From NCBI GenBank assembly GCA_003996215.1, contig QJPP01001948.1, positions 1 through 64,000 on the forward strand: a stretch of 64,000 bases of DNA, in the 5' to 3' direction. This DNA comes from Jaltomata sinuosa. Its lineage: Eukaryota; Streptophyta; Magnoliopsida; Solanales; Solanaceae. A program made the position numbers and the translations under genes. Positions 34,187-47,110 of the stretch are shown here, piece after piece. Under the pieces are notes generated by a model. The model did not search any database. It was not told where the DNA came from and worked only from the letters and a program-made list of their open reading frames with translations. The first letter of the stretch is position 1. Each line of letters starts with the position of its first letter.

Positions 34187-36332
34187 TGTCACACCCTGGG
34201 GCTACCCCCTAGACGTAACACAAGACCTAGGACCATAAGTGTCCCAAGCTAACCCTTGGTCATGGCATAACTCAGATAAATCAATAGATAAGAGGAAGCA
34301 TACTAGGAAGATCCGAAATAAAATAGATAGATAATCAAGTCGAGTAGGAATACACATCCAAAGAGGAGACCCGAATACTGTCTATGTCTGAAAAGCCTCG
34401 AAATAACATAAAGAGTTGTTGGGATAAAACCCCAACTAACTCGGAAATATGAAATGAAAACATAAAGATGGATACTCTATCTCTAGCCCTCGAATAATGA
34501 GGACTCACCAAAATCAGCTGAAAGTCTAGCGTAGTCTAGCCACGAGTTTGAGGATAGGTGCCTGAATCTGCATCGTAAAAAGATGCAGTGCAAAATGCGT
34601 CAGTACTATAGGATGTACTGAATATATGAGATAAACAGGAATCTGAGATAAACATGCTAAATAAACTTATAAAGCTGAAATCATGCTATAAGTGTAAAAC
34701 TGAAATGCAAGAGACTCAATGCAATGCCAAGACAAGTTATACAAATATCATAGTAATCATAATGGTCCTGAAATCTGTAGGCAAAGAGTCAATGCATTTT
34801 AAAACATGATACTCTTTCTGTGGGAGGTTCTCTAACCGACATATACCATGTGAGCTACATGGAATCCGATGTATACGCCCCATCGAAAGAACCCAATATA
34901 CCTTGCCAGGGCATAGAGGCATGATTGTGGTGTGATCACTAAATTTGATGCCCAACTGAGCAGACTTAGAACCTATGGGGGTACGTAGGTCTGGGACTAA
35001 GGGTACTCTCACTCTGTCTAACTCAGTGCTAATACTACTCCTAAAACATATACATATAGCTCATAATACCTACGACATATCTGATGTCAAAACTGTTCAT
35101 AACTTAGGTAGACATATCTGGATGCCAAACCTTTCATAAAACATAGGGACATCTCTAATGTCCAAAACTGTTGGAAAAGCATAAGGACATATCTGATGTA
35201 ATGGAATTCACAAGTCATGAATCTTAAAGCTTTGCAAAACCATAATTCAAAATATACTTTCCTTTCTAATATCATAACTTGAAGAATTAGGCATGCAATT
35301 TCATGAAAATAGAGGTCATGTTATCTAAACATACCAATTTTACTTGGAGAAATGCAATTCAATAAAATCGTGGTAAACTTCATCATCAACATATGGGCTT
35401 TTGAAATCAACTGAGGAACTTTAATTAAATCATAGAAATGTAATAAGAAATCATGAATTGATGCCTTAGGAGAAGACCCATAACTTTTTCTCCAATTTGA
35501 GTAAGAATCGTAATTTAGAAATCCATAAATTCAATTTAAAAGATAGGGGTTTTGGGAAAAAGGGTGGAGGGAATCCCTTATTGAGTACCCACATACCTTG
35601 ATTGAAGCTAACCCACTTGAAATTGAAAAGAAAAGGAGACTTGAACTTGGAGCTTGAAGGAGTTCTTTTCCTTTTTGGGAGATGAATGAAGATTTGAGGA
35701 GGGACTTAGGCTAATGAGGGTGAAAATCCTTCTAGAAATAGTCAAAATAACCTCATTTAGGAGTTAAAAGGGTGGGTAATGACTAAAATACACAAGGGAC
35801 ATAATTAGGAAAAAGCTAGAAAAAGTTGGCTTTCAGGGACAAAGGACGGATTCCACGGGTCGTAGACCAAACCACGGTTCGTGGTTCCATTCGTCATACC
35901 TGGCCAAGTGAACAGGCTGCAGAAGGCAGTCTACGGGTCAACAGGAGAGACCGTAGAACAGATTATGGCCCGTCAAACCAATTCATCATTCCTGAAGGAC
36001 TTGGCAGGTCTCTGATCAGGTTTCACGAGTCAACAGGATGGTCCATAGTTCAAACTACGGGCCATAGACTTGACTCGTGATTCCTGGGAATCAGTCAGTC
36101 CTCAGGTCTGATACAACGAGTTGACAGGACGGGTCGTAGACTGAACTATAGTCCATAGAACCAACTCGTGGTTATCAGACCAGAGTCTGAGCCCGGAAGA
36201 CTTAAATCAAGACTCTATTCCATGACCCACGATTCAAACCACGGTCCGTGGTTTGGACTCGTGAACCCTGAAAAGCTGAAATTTTTTTGAGATTCTGAGT
36301 TTAAAAGCTGAATAAGTTTCTGGAGTGTTACA
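34187..36332 (-). repeat. C1 3' LTR (2146 bp)
   Basis: In plus terms TGTCACACC at 34187 to GTGTTACA at 36332. On the minus strand the U3 part (about 36265..35830) is packed with short palindrome-forming words such as CACGGTCCGTGG and CACGAGTCAA...TTGACTCGTG (arms near 36026 and 36072). A splice-donor-like AAGGTATGT lies on the minus strand at 35591..35599. The LTR is related to that of D1 in layout and in short shared stretches. Confidence 0.92.
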
Positions 36333-36346
36333 ATATCTCCCCCATG
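36333..36346 (-). other. C1 polypurine tract
   Basis: CATGGGGGAGATAT on the minus strand, next to the LTR start. Confidence 0.85.
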
Positions 36347-36565
36347 GGATCATTTGTCCTCGAATGAAGACTAAACAAAGAAAACTAAAGAGAAAACAGC
36401 CCAACCAATCAAAAATATATAAAATCTGAAGAACAAACATGATAACTGAACTTGCAAATTAAAAACGTGACTGAATCAACTTCGAAAACATGAATACATG
36501 TTAGGATCATGAGGAAAACTGATGGAATAAAATCGGAAGAACATACTAAGGAGGAAATTATTACC

Positions 36566-37740
36566 TCAAGCTGAAAGGGAATCGAAAGGGAAGAGATGAG
36601 GGTACTTGGCTTTCATGGTTGATTCTGCTTCCCAAGTAACTCCCTCAACTAGTTGATTCCTCCAAAGGGCTTTTACCAAAGCAACTTCTTTGCTCCTCAA
36701 CCCCCGAATTTGATGATCAAGGATCTCTATGGAAACCTTCTCATAGGTGAGACTATCCTTCACACCCACATCCTCCAAAGGAACAATCAAGGTCGGATCA
36801 CCAACACATTTCTTCAACAAGGAAACATGGAAAACCGGATAAACTTATTCTAACTCCATTGGCAAATCTAACTCATAAGCAACGCTACCAACTCTCCTCT
36901 GAATCCGATAAGGACCTACAAAATAGGGACTAAGCTTCCCTTTCTTACCAAATCTCATCACACTCTTCATGGGTGACACCTTTAAAAATACTCAATCATC
37001 AACCTAAAATTCCAATTCCCTTCTCCTCACATCTGCATATGATTTTTGTCGACTCTGAGCGGTCTTCAACCTTTCCCTAATAAGTTGAACCTTCTCCATA
37101 GTCTCATGAACCAAATATAGAGCAATCAAGGCTGCCTCACCTACCTCAAACCAACTAATAGGATACCTACACCTCCGACCATAAAGTGCCTCATAAGGAG
37201 CCATCTGGATACAAGAGTAAGCTGTTATTGTAGGCAAACTCGATAAGAGGTAAGTGATCATCCCAATTACCTTTGAAGTCGATCACACAAGATCTCAACA
37301 TATCCTCCAAAATCTGAATAGTATGCTCTGCCTGGGCATCCATCTGTGGGTGAAAAGTTATGCTAAGCTTTACCTGAGTACCAAGACCTCTCTGAAACAA
37401 TCTCCAAAAGTGGAAGGTAAACTGAGTACCTCTATCTGAAATAATGGACAATGGGATACCATGAAACCTGACTATCTCCCGTATGTAGAGTCTGGCATAA
37501 TCCTCAGCTGAATCAGTAGTCTTGATAGCCAAGAAGTGGGATGATTTGGTCATCTTGTCGACAATCACCCAAATAGAACCGTGTTGCCTTTGAGTACGAG
37601 GCAAACCTGTAATGAAGTCCATATTGATCGTTTCCCATTTCCAAGTAGGAAGGTCAATATCTTGAGTCATGCCACCCGGTTATTGATGCTCTACCTTCAC
37701 TTATTGACAGTTGGGACACTTAGCCACAAAACTGGCTATG
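36566..37740 (-). pseudogene. C1 pol: integrase and chromodomain (broken)
   Basis: Integrase catalytic motifs are clear on the minus strand: NMDFITGLPRT (about 37600), SDRGTQFTFHFW (about 37430) and QAEHTIQILEDML (about 37320). The C-terminal GPY-like part contains GPYRIQRRVG. The chromodomain lies at about 36566..36760 (IEILDHQIRGLRSKEVALVKALWRNQ). Frames change near 37200 and 36900, so it cannot be read as one protein. In the zinc finger just upstream, the second His of the usual SIHPG is Tyr (SIYPG). Confidence 0.88.
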
Positions 37741-39301
37741 TCCCTCTTCATACAATTCCACCAATAGACTTTCCGTAGATCATGGTACATCTTGGTGGCA
37801 CCAGGGTAGATAGAATATCTGGAACTATGAGCCTTAGTTAAAATTTGTTTTCTCAACCCATCTACATCTGGCACACATAATTGACCCTGATAACAAAGCA
37901 CACTATCTCCCCCTTGGGAGAAAACCTCAACTCTTTGTTGATGGACTACACCCTTTAGCTGAAGAAAAATAGGGTCACTGTCATGCTTTGCCTTCACTTT
38001 AGTCACCAAAGATGATTCGGAACCATTTTGAACAATAACACCACCTTCTGTAGAGTCCATAAGGCAAACTCCCAACCTAGCAAGCCTATGAACCTCCTTA
38101 ACCAATTCCTTCTTTCCGTCTTCAGTTGAAGACACACTACCCTTGGACAAATTACTAAGTGCATCTGCCACAACATTTGCCTTACCTGGGTGGTAAAGTA
38201 CACTCATATCATAATCTTTACGGATCTCAAGCCATCTCCTTTGACGCAGATTCAATTCCTTTTGAGTGAACACATTCTGAAGACTCTTATGATCGGTGAA
38301 TACATCCACGTGAACACCATACAAGTAGTGTCTCCAAATCTTCAAGGCGAAAACCGTGGCTGCTAACTCAAGATCATGAGTAGGGTAGTTCTTCTCATGG
38401 ATCTTAAGCAGTCTAGAGGCATAATCAATCACTTTACCACGCTGCATCAAAAACAAAACCCAAATCAATTCTAGAAGCATCATAATACACAACAAAGTCA
38501 TCTAGGCTCTCGGGTAGAGACAACACTAGAGCTATGGTCAACCTAGTCTTCAATTCCTGAAAGTTCTTCTCACACAAATCAAACCACTGAAATTCAACCT
38601 TCTTCTGACTAAATCGAGTCAAAGGGGCAGCAATGGAATAAAATCCTTCCACAAATCTCTTGTAGTAACCGGCCAAACCTAAAAAGCTTCTGATCTTGGA
38701 TGGGGAAGTGGGTCTAGGCCAGTTCTTTACTTCCTCAATCTTTTGAGAATCAACTCGAATACCATCTCTAGTCACAATATGACCCAGAAAAGCAACAGAC
38801 TGCATCCAAAACTCACACTTGCTAAGCTTAGCAAATAAATGTCGGTCCTTGAGAGTCTGCAACACCACTCTCAAATGGTCCACATGCTCTTCCTCACTCC
38901 AAGAGTAGATCAGAATATCATCAATGAAAATAATTACAAACATATCCAAATACTTCTTGAACACACGGTTCATCAAATCCATAAAGGATGCAGGAGCATT
39001 CGTTAGACCAAAAGACATCACAACTATTTCATAATGACCATACTGAGTCCTGAAAGTTGTCTTCAGAATATCACACTCTCAAACACAAAGTTGATGATAA
39101 CCAGAACTAAAGTCGATCTTGGAGAAGAAACTAGAACCCAAAAGCTGATCGAAAAAGTCATCAATCCTAGGAATGGGATACTTATTCTTGATTGTGACCT
39201 TGTTCAACTGATGGTAGTCAATACACATCCTGAGGGAACCATATTTCTTTCGTACGAATAAGACTGGGGCACCCCATAGAGAAATTCTAGGCCTAATGAA
39301 A
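37741..39301 (-). pseudogene. C1 pol: RT (C-terminal part) and RNase H, cut by E3
   Basis: From 39301 down: GAPVLFVRKK, MCIDYHQLN, FGLTNAPASFMD, then an intact catalytic box FIDDILIYS (about 38920..38950). After the connection comes RNase H with YYDASR, ELAATVFALKIWRHYL and FTDHKSLQNVF, then the linker and the start of the zinc finger. Unlike A1 and D1, the RT active site is unmutated, but the protein is cut by the E3 insertion just upstream of GAPVLFV. Frame changes occur near 38440 and 39030. Confidence 0.9.
39297..39301. repeat. E3 target-site duplication, left (TGAAA)
   Basis: Matches 59656..59660; lies in the C1 RT gene. Confidence 0.95.
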
Positions 39302-40788
39302 TGATAAGTTGGTAATCTAGCAACTTATTGAGCCTATATCCATGAATTATTTCTATGTTTTGAATAGATTTAGAGGTTCTTATGGCCTTTATTGATGTCT
39401 ATAAAGGTACTTTTGATAGATGATGATAAACAAAGAAATGAACCCAAAAAGAGCTAAAAAGGAGTGAAGTGTGAAGTGTCGTAAAAGCTGAAGATTCTGA
39501 TTGAAGGTGCAGTGGCCGTGCCACACGCACAAGATGAGGTGCGAACTGCACATCCTCCACACAGAGCTGCAAAAGTCCTGAAGAGTTTGTTAAGATGAGG
39601 TGCGAACTGCACATCCTAAGTGCAAACTGCACACCCTTCAAACGGATCTCCAAAAGATAGATGAAGTCACTGGTTCACTTAAAGGCATTGTGCGATGCAC
39701 ACATCACAACATGCAAATCGAATGTCACGCCGCACACCTTCTGAAGGGCAATTTTGTCCTATTTTTTAGTGATGATTTGGGAAACTATAAAAGGCCTATT
39801 TAGGCACAATTGTAAATAACTTTTATCATTCTGAATATTTTGAAGAGCTTTTTGCTTGGAGACTAAGTTTTTCCCCTCCATTGAGAAGTGTGTTTCAATC
39901 TAATTCTCTTGGTTAACACTTGTGTGCTCAAATTAAATCAAGAAGTTGAGATTTAGCTCCAATGGAGGAGATTTTGAATTACCCAGCTGGTATCTCTTTC
40001 TATCTTGCTATGAGTGGCTAATTTCTATTTTCTAGGGGTGTATTTATGATGGGTGCTTAACAAATAGGTGTGGGTGTTATTTATTCTTGCTTATAATTTC
40101 TTAATAACATGGGTCTAGTAATTTCACCAAGTTTTAATCCTAAAATTGGTGGTTGCAAACATTAATTTTTATTACTTGACTATGTGATTGCTTGAGAAAG
40201 GATTTCATGGTTTTGGATGTGAAATTACTAGTGGGAAATTGGGATTCCACTCAATATTTGAGGCTAGAGATAGCTCTTATCAACGGAATTACCCATTTAA
40301 GGGTCTAAGCTAGAGATAGTGTGACCTCCCCAAGCTTAGATTGGTTGTTTATTGACAAACAGATGATGCTCTAATCGAGATCATCGGATATAAGATTGTT
40401 GATCGAGAGAGAAGCAATTCTTACCCATGACCAATGCTTCTTATGTCATTAAGAAAGAATAAGTATGAATTGATAATCACCCTATCCCATAAGTAAAGCC
40501 CCATCGGATAAGCATCCCTAGTCATCTAATAAAATTGGTACACCCACTTTAGTTTTATTGCTTTTTAATTGAATTGTGATTGTAGTGACAACATCCCAAT
40601 TCCCCCCATCCTTTTACTTGTTATTTTGAGCATTTACTCTCACTTTGAACTCAATTCGATACAATCTCTATTTAGCTACTCCAATTTCCTTGGGTACGAC
40701 CCCGACACTCGTTGGGATTATAAATTTTGTTGTACTGCACGATCGTTGTGACCTCCTACTTTGGAGAGTATAATTTGAGCGTTCATCA
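39302..40788 (+). repeat. E3 5' LTR (1487 bp)
   Basis: TGATAAGTTGG to GTTCATCA. A GTGCG/CGCAC-rich block at about 39505..39735 sits just upstream of the TATA box. Reading frames inside are chance. Confidence 0.94.
39786..39793 (+). promoter_or_regulatory. TATA box of E3 5' LTR
   Basis: TATAAAAG within GGGAAACTATAAAAGGCC, about 50 bp after the GTGCG/CGCAC block; the likely promoter of the element. Confidence 0.8.
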
Positions 40789-40792
40789 AAAA

Positions 40793-40811
40793 TGGCACCG
40801 TTGCCGGGGAC
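40793..40811 (+). other. E3 primer-binding site (Athila type)
   Basis: TGGCACCGTTGCCGGGGAC, 4 bp after the LTR; one base from the aspartate-tRNA type site TGGCGCCGTTGCCGGGGAC known for Athila elements (recalled, not searched). Confidence 0.85.
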
Positions 40812-40914
40812 TTGAGTTGATATCTATTTTTGATTGTTGTTTTGAAGTCACTTTGAGAGTACTTGTTTCTTTTACTTATGTTTGTTATTTGTGGTTGATT
40901 GAACAGGCTAGCCT

Positions 40915-41747
40915 ATGAACGAGGCTGACAACAACGAGAGTGTTGACGGCTTTATAGAGGCCGACGAGGATGAGCCTATAATGCAAGGGGGTGTAGGTGC
41001 AATCCACCTACACCCCACAGTGGGAAATGTTGTCTTTTATGTGACTAGCACCATGCTCCACTTAATCAAAATGAAGGGCCTATTTGGTGGAGCAGCATGT
41101 GAAGACGCCAACCGGCATATTCGGAATTTCATAGAGATTTCCCAACCATACATCATCCAAAATATCTCCCAAGAATCTATCCGACTGCGTATATTCCCTT
41201 TTTCCTATACAGGGGAAGCCACGGCATGATTGGAAGAATTGCTGGACAGATCCATTACATCTTGGGACAAGTTGGTTGGAGAGTTCACTTCAAGATTCTT
41301 CCCTCCATCTCGTATGATGCAGCTAAGAGATGAAGTTATCAACTTTAGGCAACTCCCAGATGAACCCTTGCATGAGGCTTGGTTGAGGTTCAAAAAGAAG
41401 CTTCTCTTATGCCCAAACCATGGGTTGTCAGATAATATTTTGCTTCAAAGTTTTTATCGATCATTAAATTCCATGAATAAGGCAATGGCTAATAACCTCG
41501 GAGGTGGCACATTCATGGATATGAGATTTCCTATTGTCTCGGCTTTCTTAGAATGGATGACGAAAACTAACCAAGCTTGGTATACACGAGAGACAGATGT
41601 GCCAAACTTGGGAGAAGCAGTATCTATCTTGGCTAATGAAATTAGGAAGAGAGGGTAAAGTCAAGATGAAACAATGGCCAAGATGATGACTCAAATCGAT
41701 CTCTTGGCAAAGCATGTGATAGGTGTTAAGGGGGTGAGTACTGTGAA
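40915..41747 (+). pseudogene. E3 gag, N-terminal part, interrupted by D1
   Basis: The ATG at 40915 opens MNEADNNESVDGF. An acidic N-terminus is followed by LIKMKGLFGGAACEDANRHI and FPFSYTGEATA. There a Trp codon has become TGA (41227..41229). The next frame segment holds the gag core: SITSWDKL, SRFFPPSRMMQLRDEV, NFRQLPDEPLHEAWLRFKK, LLLCPNHGLSD, SFYRSLN and LGGGTFMDMRF. A TAA ends it near 41656. The last readable part before D1 is MTQIDLLAKHVIGVKG. Gag assembles the particle and packages RNA. Confidence 0.88.
41743..41747. repeat. D1 target-site duplication, left (GTGAA)
   Basis: Matches 51044..51048. Confidence 0.95.
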
Positions 41748-43879
41748 TGTAACACCCCAAAACTTCCAAGCCCAGACTAAGCTCAGAAAACCAATAGAGA
41801 ATAAAAATTTTAGAAAATTCAAGTTTCAAGGAACCACGGTTCAAGAGTATGGACCGTAGTTTGGAACTATGGACCGTTATCTTGAACCATAGTTCAAGTG
41901 AGAGTAGCTCTCCAGTACATGTCCCACGGACTACGGTTAGGACCGCAAACCATAGTTTAGAACCATGGTTCGACCTATCACACATGGTTTCCCTGAATCA
42001 GAGGACCCCCAGTTCTAGTCCCATAAACCATGAGTTGGTCTACGGACCATACTTCAGAAGCACGATCCATCCTTTGACTCATAGAAATCCCCAGGCTAAG
42101 TCAAGTCCCAGGAACCATGAGTCACATAATGAACCGTCTTTCGGATGAATGGCCCATCCTGTTGAGTCGTAGTTCCTAAGAAAAGAGACCCCTAAAACTC
42201 TTAGGCAGAACCACGACTCAGGTTGACAGTCCGTCGTCCAGGAGTATGGTCCATCATCCGGAGTCGTGATCCCTGAGTCGTGTTTTCTGCAAAAATTCAT
42301 TTAACTTTCCCAGGGGTATTCTAGACTTTTTCTTTCCCTTTTTAAGGCCTAAGCTATGTCGTTTTATGTCGTTTAAGCCTAATTAAGTAGCCTAAAACTA
42401 CCTAAAACATTCATTTCCCTAAATTCTTTAAACTTAGAAAGAAATTAAGAGAAAGAGGCGACAGTTTTCCTCCAAGAACAAGCAGAGTTCTTCATCAAGT
42501 TTCGCCCCAAAAATCCAAGGATTTCTCCGTGGATTTCTTCACCAGGTATGTGGTATTTCACTAGTGGGTTCCTTTCACCCATTAGGTCCCTAGATTCCAG
42601 TCAGTCTTCAGTTTTCTCCACGAATGTTACAGACTTAGGGTTCCAAATTCTCAAGGACTTATCGCAATTCAGTTATTATAGTTTCTATGCTATTGACTAC
42701 ATGTTTCTTGGATATTTATAGTAGTTTCATGCATAAGGCTCAGAAACCCTAGCTTGTAGAAATTCCAGTATTCCATGAATTTATCTTGCTAGGAAGATCA
42801 GTTATATGTTTATGCATCAGAAATTGAATGATATACCCTTCAGCCTGTGTATGTTGCATTCTCAGTTATTTATCAGTATTTGAGCTATCCTTTATTACAG
42901 TACATTATTACTTATATTAAGTGGGAGTAGACCTAAACCGAGCAGACGGGGGGATGAAGGCTTAGCTGTCAGTTTAGGCTAAGACTTTAGTAATAGTCCC
43001 CAAGTCCCAGAACTACGGCGCCACTGTAGGTTTAGGGGAGTCATTTGTCAGACTAGGCTGTAACTCCTTGTCCCTTGTGGACATCAACAGTGGATCCACG
43101 TCAGACTTGTTCATACCCTTGGCAAGGTATGAACACCCTTCCATCTAGGGTTACAGGTTGGCCTCATAGTTAGCTCAACTTGGGGGTATGTCGGTTAGTA
43201 GTGTCTCCCACAGTCAGATTCATGTGCATTGACCTTGTATCCAGTATTTAGGTTCAATATTCAGTTCAGCATGTTATTTCATGATTTATACTTTGTCATT
43301 GCATTCAGTTCAGCTTTCAGTTATGTTGTAGTATATCTATTTTCATGTTCAGTTCTATATTATCCAGCTTTGTACATATCCTCCATGCTCAGTACATTCA
43401 AAGTACTGACGCATACTTTTGTGATACATCATTTTATGATGTAGGTTCAGGCACTCAGCATCTAGACCGTGCTTAGTTTGACTTTCGGTCCATATCCAGT
43501 AGCTCAGTTAGTGAGTCCTCAGTAGTTCAAGTATGATAGACATGCTTATATCTTCTGCATTATTTACAGTTCCAGATTTATTAGAGTTAACTGGGGGCAT
43601 GTCCCAGCAACTCCTATTCAGTTAGAAGGCTTTCAGACATAGACTAGATTCAGCAGTCGTTAGTGTGGTTTCCAGTCAACAATATATTTTTTTTAAAATA
43701 CTTTATATATTCAGATTCTTGGGTTCTTCCTGCTTTCATAAATTAAAATTGTTTTAGCTTCCACACAGTTCATGTCTTAACCTGACTTTGTATAGATATG
43801 CCATGCCATGGGTTAGCTTGGGGTCACTTGCGATACTAAGCACTGTGTTGCACCCAGGGGGTAGCTTAGTAGTGTATCA
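41748..43879 (+). repeat. D1 5' LTR (2132 bp)
   Basis: TGTAACACC to GTGTATCA. A block at about 41830..42290 repeats words such as GGACCGTAG, CCACGGTTC and CATGAGTC, forming many short palindromes. It is followed by a TTTTTAAGGCC TATA-like stretch near 42337..42350 and a leader that reaches a CAGGTATGT splice-donor-like site. Confidence 0.94.
42543..42551 (+). promoter_or_regulatory. Splice-donor-like site in D1 5' LTR leader
   Basis: CAGGTATGT follows a leader-like stretch (AAGAACAAGCAGAG, TTCTTCACCAG). The same context recurs in the 3' LTR (AAGGTATGT, 49705..49713) and in the C-family LTRs. Confidence 0.45.
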
Positions 43880-43883
43880 AACT

Positions 43884-43895
43884 TGGTATCAGAGC
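43884..43895 (+). other. D1 primer-binding site (initiator Met tRNA type)
   Basis: TGGTATCAGAGC, 4 bp after the LTR. Confidence 0.93.
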
Positions 43896-44101
43896 ATAAG
43901 TTTTAAGTGTCCTAGGATGTCTGAAAGCCGCATCAAGTAGAGTTTTCCTCATGGGTGTGAAGCACGCCTCACTTATGGGGGAGAACATATGAGACGTCAG
44001 TAGGAATAACTTCCCTTCTTTCCTTTCCAGCTCATGCTATAGAGTATGATCTCTATTTAATCTTCCTCTATTCTAACTCATGCTCTTTGCATTTTAGAAA
44101 A

Positions 44102-45289
44102 ATGCCTCCCAGAAGAGTTAATGCTAGGAATCAGCCAGCAACTCCAGCAGACCCATTGAACGAGCAGGTCACGCATGCCAATTCCAGGGCTGATTTTCAA
44201 GTACTTGCTCAGGCCATGACTACCCAGCTCAATCAGCAGGCTGCGGCGCCAGCTCTGCCTTAGGTTAATGTTGTTGCTGCCAGAATCCGGGACTTCACTC
44301 AAATGAACCCTTCAGAGTTTCCTGGGTCCAAGTCAGAAGAGGATCCCCAAGAGTTCTTAGAGGATATTCAAAAAGTGACAAGCATTATGGGTGTCACTCC
44401 AGTAGAGAGTGCAGACTTAGCTGCCTATCAGCTGAAAGGGGTGTCTTATACTTAGTACCAGTAGTGGAAGGAATCTCGTTGTGCCAATACAGGACCAGTG
44501 ACTTGGGATCTTTTCAAGACTGCTTTTCTAGACAAGTTCTTCCAACTAGAGCTCAGGGAAGCCAAGGTTCAGGAGTTCAGCAACCTAAAGCAGAATAAAA
44601 TGAGCATAAAGGACTATGCTTTGAAGTTCACTCATCTATCCAAGTATGCCCCGGCAATAGTAGCTGACTCTAGAGCTCCTATGAGCAAGTTCGTGTCTAG
44701 TGTGTCTGATAATGTTGTCAAGGAATGCAAGACCGCAATGCTCATTAAGGAAATGGATTTCTCCAGGCTGGTTACTTATGCTCAGCAGATTGAGGAGGAA
44801 AGGATCAAGGAAAGGGGAGGTGATAATAAGAGGGCTAGGACAGGCAATTACAGCCATTTTCAGTAGAGGTCAGAGGGTGGCAACCGCTCTCAATATCGCC
44901 AGAAGAATTCAGCTCCAGCTCCATCTACTGCATGTGCCTAAGTTCAAGAAGGATAGGTAGGATAGAGCATCTGGCTCTAAGTCCCAAGGTACAGTTACTA
45001 GTGGGTGCACTAATCCTGTATATAAGAAGTGTAGTAGGAACCACCAAGGTGAGGGTAGGTAGGCAGCGGAAATTGCTTTGGGTGTGGCATGCCAGGCCAC
45101 ATGATGAGGGATTATCCCACAGCTTCTCAGAAGGGTAAGGATGTTCACCCACAGAATCAGACTGGTTCTACAGTAGCCCCAACAGGTCATCCCACTCAGC
45201 AGGGTGCCTCTCTATAACAGGTGGTGGTCAGCGCCAGAACAGGTTTTATGCTCTTTAGGCTCGATAGGACTAGAAGGATTCTCCTGATA
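44102..45289 (+). pseudogene. D1 gag (broken)
   Basis: The ATG at 44102 opens MPPRRVNARNQPATPA. The capsid core is seen in pieces: FTQMNPSEFPGSKSEEDP, EFLEDIQK, TWDLFKTAFLDKFF, SNLKQNKMSIKDYALKFTHLSKYAP and FVSSVSDNV. A basic linker (NKRARTGNYSHF) precedes a zinc knuckle, CFGCGMPGHMMRDY (about 45073..45114), whose final Cys is now Tyr. Stops at former Gln and Trp codons occur near 44262, 44455, 44461, 44865, 44941 and several places from 45217 to 45280. Gag flows into protease in the same frame. Confidence 0.9.
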
Positions 45290-47110
45290 TGGTCACGGGT
45301 ATGTTGCAAGTATTTAATACTGATGTTTATGCATTGTTAGACCCGGGGACTATGCTTTTCTTTATAACTCTATATATAACAGTAAAATTTAGTGTCAGTC
45401 TAGAAACTCTCCTATAACACTTCTCAGTCTCTACTCTAATTGGTGACCCAGTTATAGCTAGACGGGTATACAGAAATTGCCTAGTCAGAGTTTCCCATAG
45501 AGTCACCTCACCAGATCTTGTAGAGTTAGAAATGGTAGACTTTGATATCATTCTAGGCATAGATTGGTTACTTCCTGTTATGCCTCGGTCGATTGTAGAA
45601 CTAGGATCATTCGGTTTTTGTTTCCTAACGAGCCAGTCCTAGAGTGGAAGGGTAGCAACTCAATGCTTGTAGGTCATTTCATCTCCTACCTTAAGTACAG
45701 AAAGATGATTTCTAAGGGATATATCAATCATCTCATGCGGGTTAAGGATTCAAACTCTGAGACCCCAACTCTTGATTCAGTCCCAGTAGTAAATAAGTTT
45801 CCAAAAGTGTTCCAAGAAGATCTTTCCGGAGTTCCTCCCGAAAGGGAAATCGACTTCAGAATAGATCTCCTTCCAGATACCCAGCCTATTTTGATTACTC
45901 CTTACAGAATAGATCCAGCTGAGCTTAAGGAATTGAAAGAAAAACTGAAAGACCTTTTAGATAAGGGTTTCATCTTACCCAGCATCACTCCATGGGGTGC
46001 TCCAGTATTGTTCGTGTGTAAGAAAGATGGTTCTCTCAGGATGTGCATCGACTACCATCAGTTGAACAAAGTCACAATAAAAAACAAATACCCCATCCCC
46101 AGGATTAATGACTTGTTTGACCAGCTTCAGTGTGCTAGTTATTTCTCTAAGATAGACCTTAGATCCGGCTATCATCAGCTCAGAGTCAGAGATAGTGACA
46201 TCCTGAAGACAGCCTTCAGGACTCGGTACGATCACTATAAATTTGTTGTTATGTCTTTTGGACTAACTAATGGTCCTACAGCTTTCATGGACTTAATGAA
46301 CAGGGTGTTCAAACAGTATTTGGACTTGTTCGTCATTGTCTTCATTGGCGATATCCTTGTTTACTCTCGCAATAAGGAGGAGCATGTGACTAATCTGAGG
46401 GGTGTTCTGGCAACTCTCAAAGATCGCCAGCTATTTGCTAATTTCAGTAAGTGTGAATTCTGGTTACAGTCTGTCGCTTTCCTTGATCATGTAGTATCCA
46501 TAGAAGGGATCCATCTTGATTCCCAGAAAATTGAGGCAGTAAAGCACTGGCCCAAACCCACCTCTCTGACCGACATCAAAAGTTTCTTGGGTTTGGCTGG
46601 TTACTACCGTAGATTCATAGAAGGATTTTCATCCATAGTTGCCACATTGACCAAGTTGACTCAGAAAAAGGTCAAGTTTCAGTGGTCAGATAAGTGTGAG
46701 AAAAGCTTCTTAGAACTGAAGACTAGGTTGACTACAACCCCTGTTTTGACTCTACCAGAGGGTTCAGATGTCTATATGGTTTATTACGATGCCTCCAGAG
46801 TCAGCCTGGGCTATGTTTTGATGCAGCAGGGTAAGGTCATATCTTATGCTTCCAGGCAGCTTAAGGTCCATGAGAAGAACTACCCAACTCATGACCTCAA
46901 GCTTGCAGCGATTGTGTTTGCCCTAAAGATATAGAGACACTATTTGTATGGTGTTCATGTTGATGTGTTCACAGATCATAAGAGCCTCCAGTATGTGTTC
47001 ACCCAGAAAGAGATGAATATTCGTCAGAGGAGGTGGCTTGAGTTCCTCAAGGATTATGACATGAATGTGCTCTACCATCCGGGTAAGGCCAATATAGTAG
47101 CTGACGCTCT
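45290..47110 (+). pseudogene. D1 pol: protease, RT and RNase H (broken)
   Basis: Protease lies at about 45300..45570, with the active-site-like LLDPGTM. RT is readable in one frame from 45564 to 46934: PPEREIDFRIDLLPDTQP, GAPVLFV, CIDYHQLN, KIDLRSGYHQL and FGLTNGPTAFMD. The catalytic box reads FIGDILVYS instead of FIDD, so the first metal-binding Asp is Gly and the enzyme is inactive. RNase H shows YYDASR, LAAIVFALKI, a TAG in place of Trp at 46932..46934, then FTDHKSLQYVF and the linker to integrase (YHPGKANIVADALSR). Confidence 0.92.

Larger units (their letters stand above)
34187..39301 (-). mobile_element. C1: Ty3/gypsy chromodomain element, 3' part (5' part at 59656..59924)
   Basis: On the minus strand pol runs from the start of RT at 59924 to 59656, is interrupted by E3, and continues from 39301 to a chromodomain ending at 36566. 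A purine tract and a complete 3' LTR (36332..34187) follow. The TGAAA duplication at 39297..39301 and 59656..59660 proves the two pieces were one gene. Upstream of 59924 the protease, gag and 5' LTR are missing, replaced by X. Confidence 0.92.
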
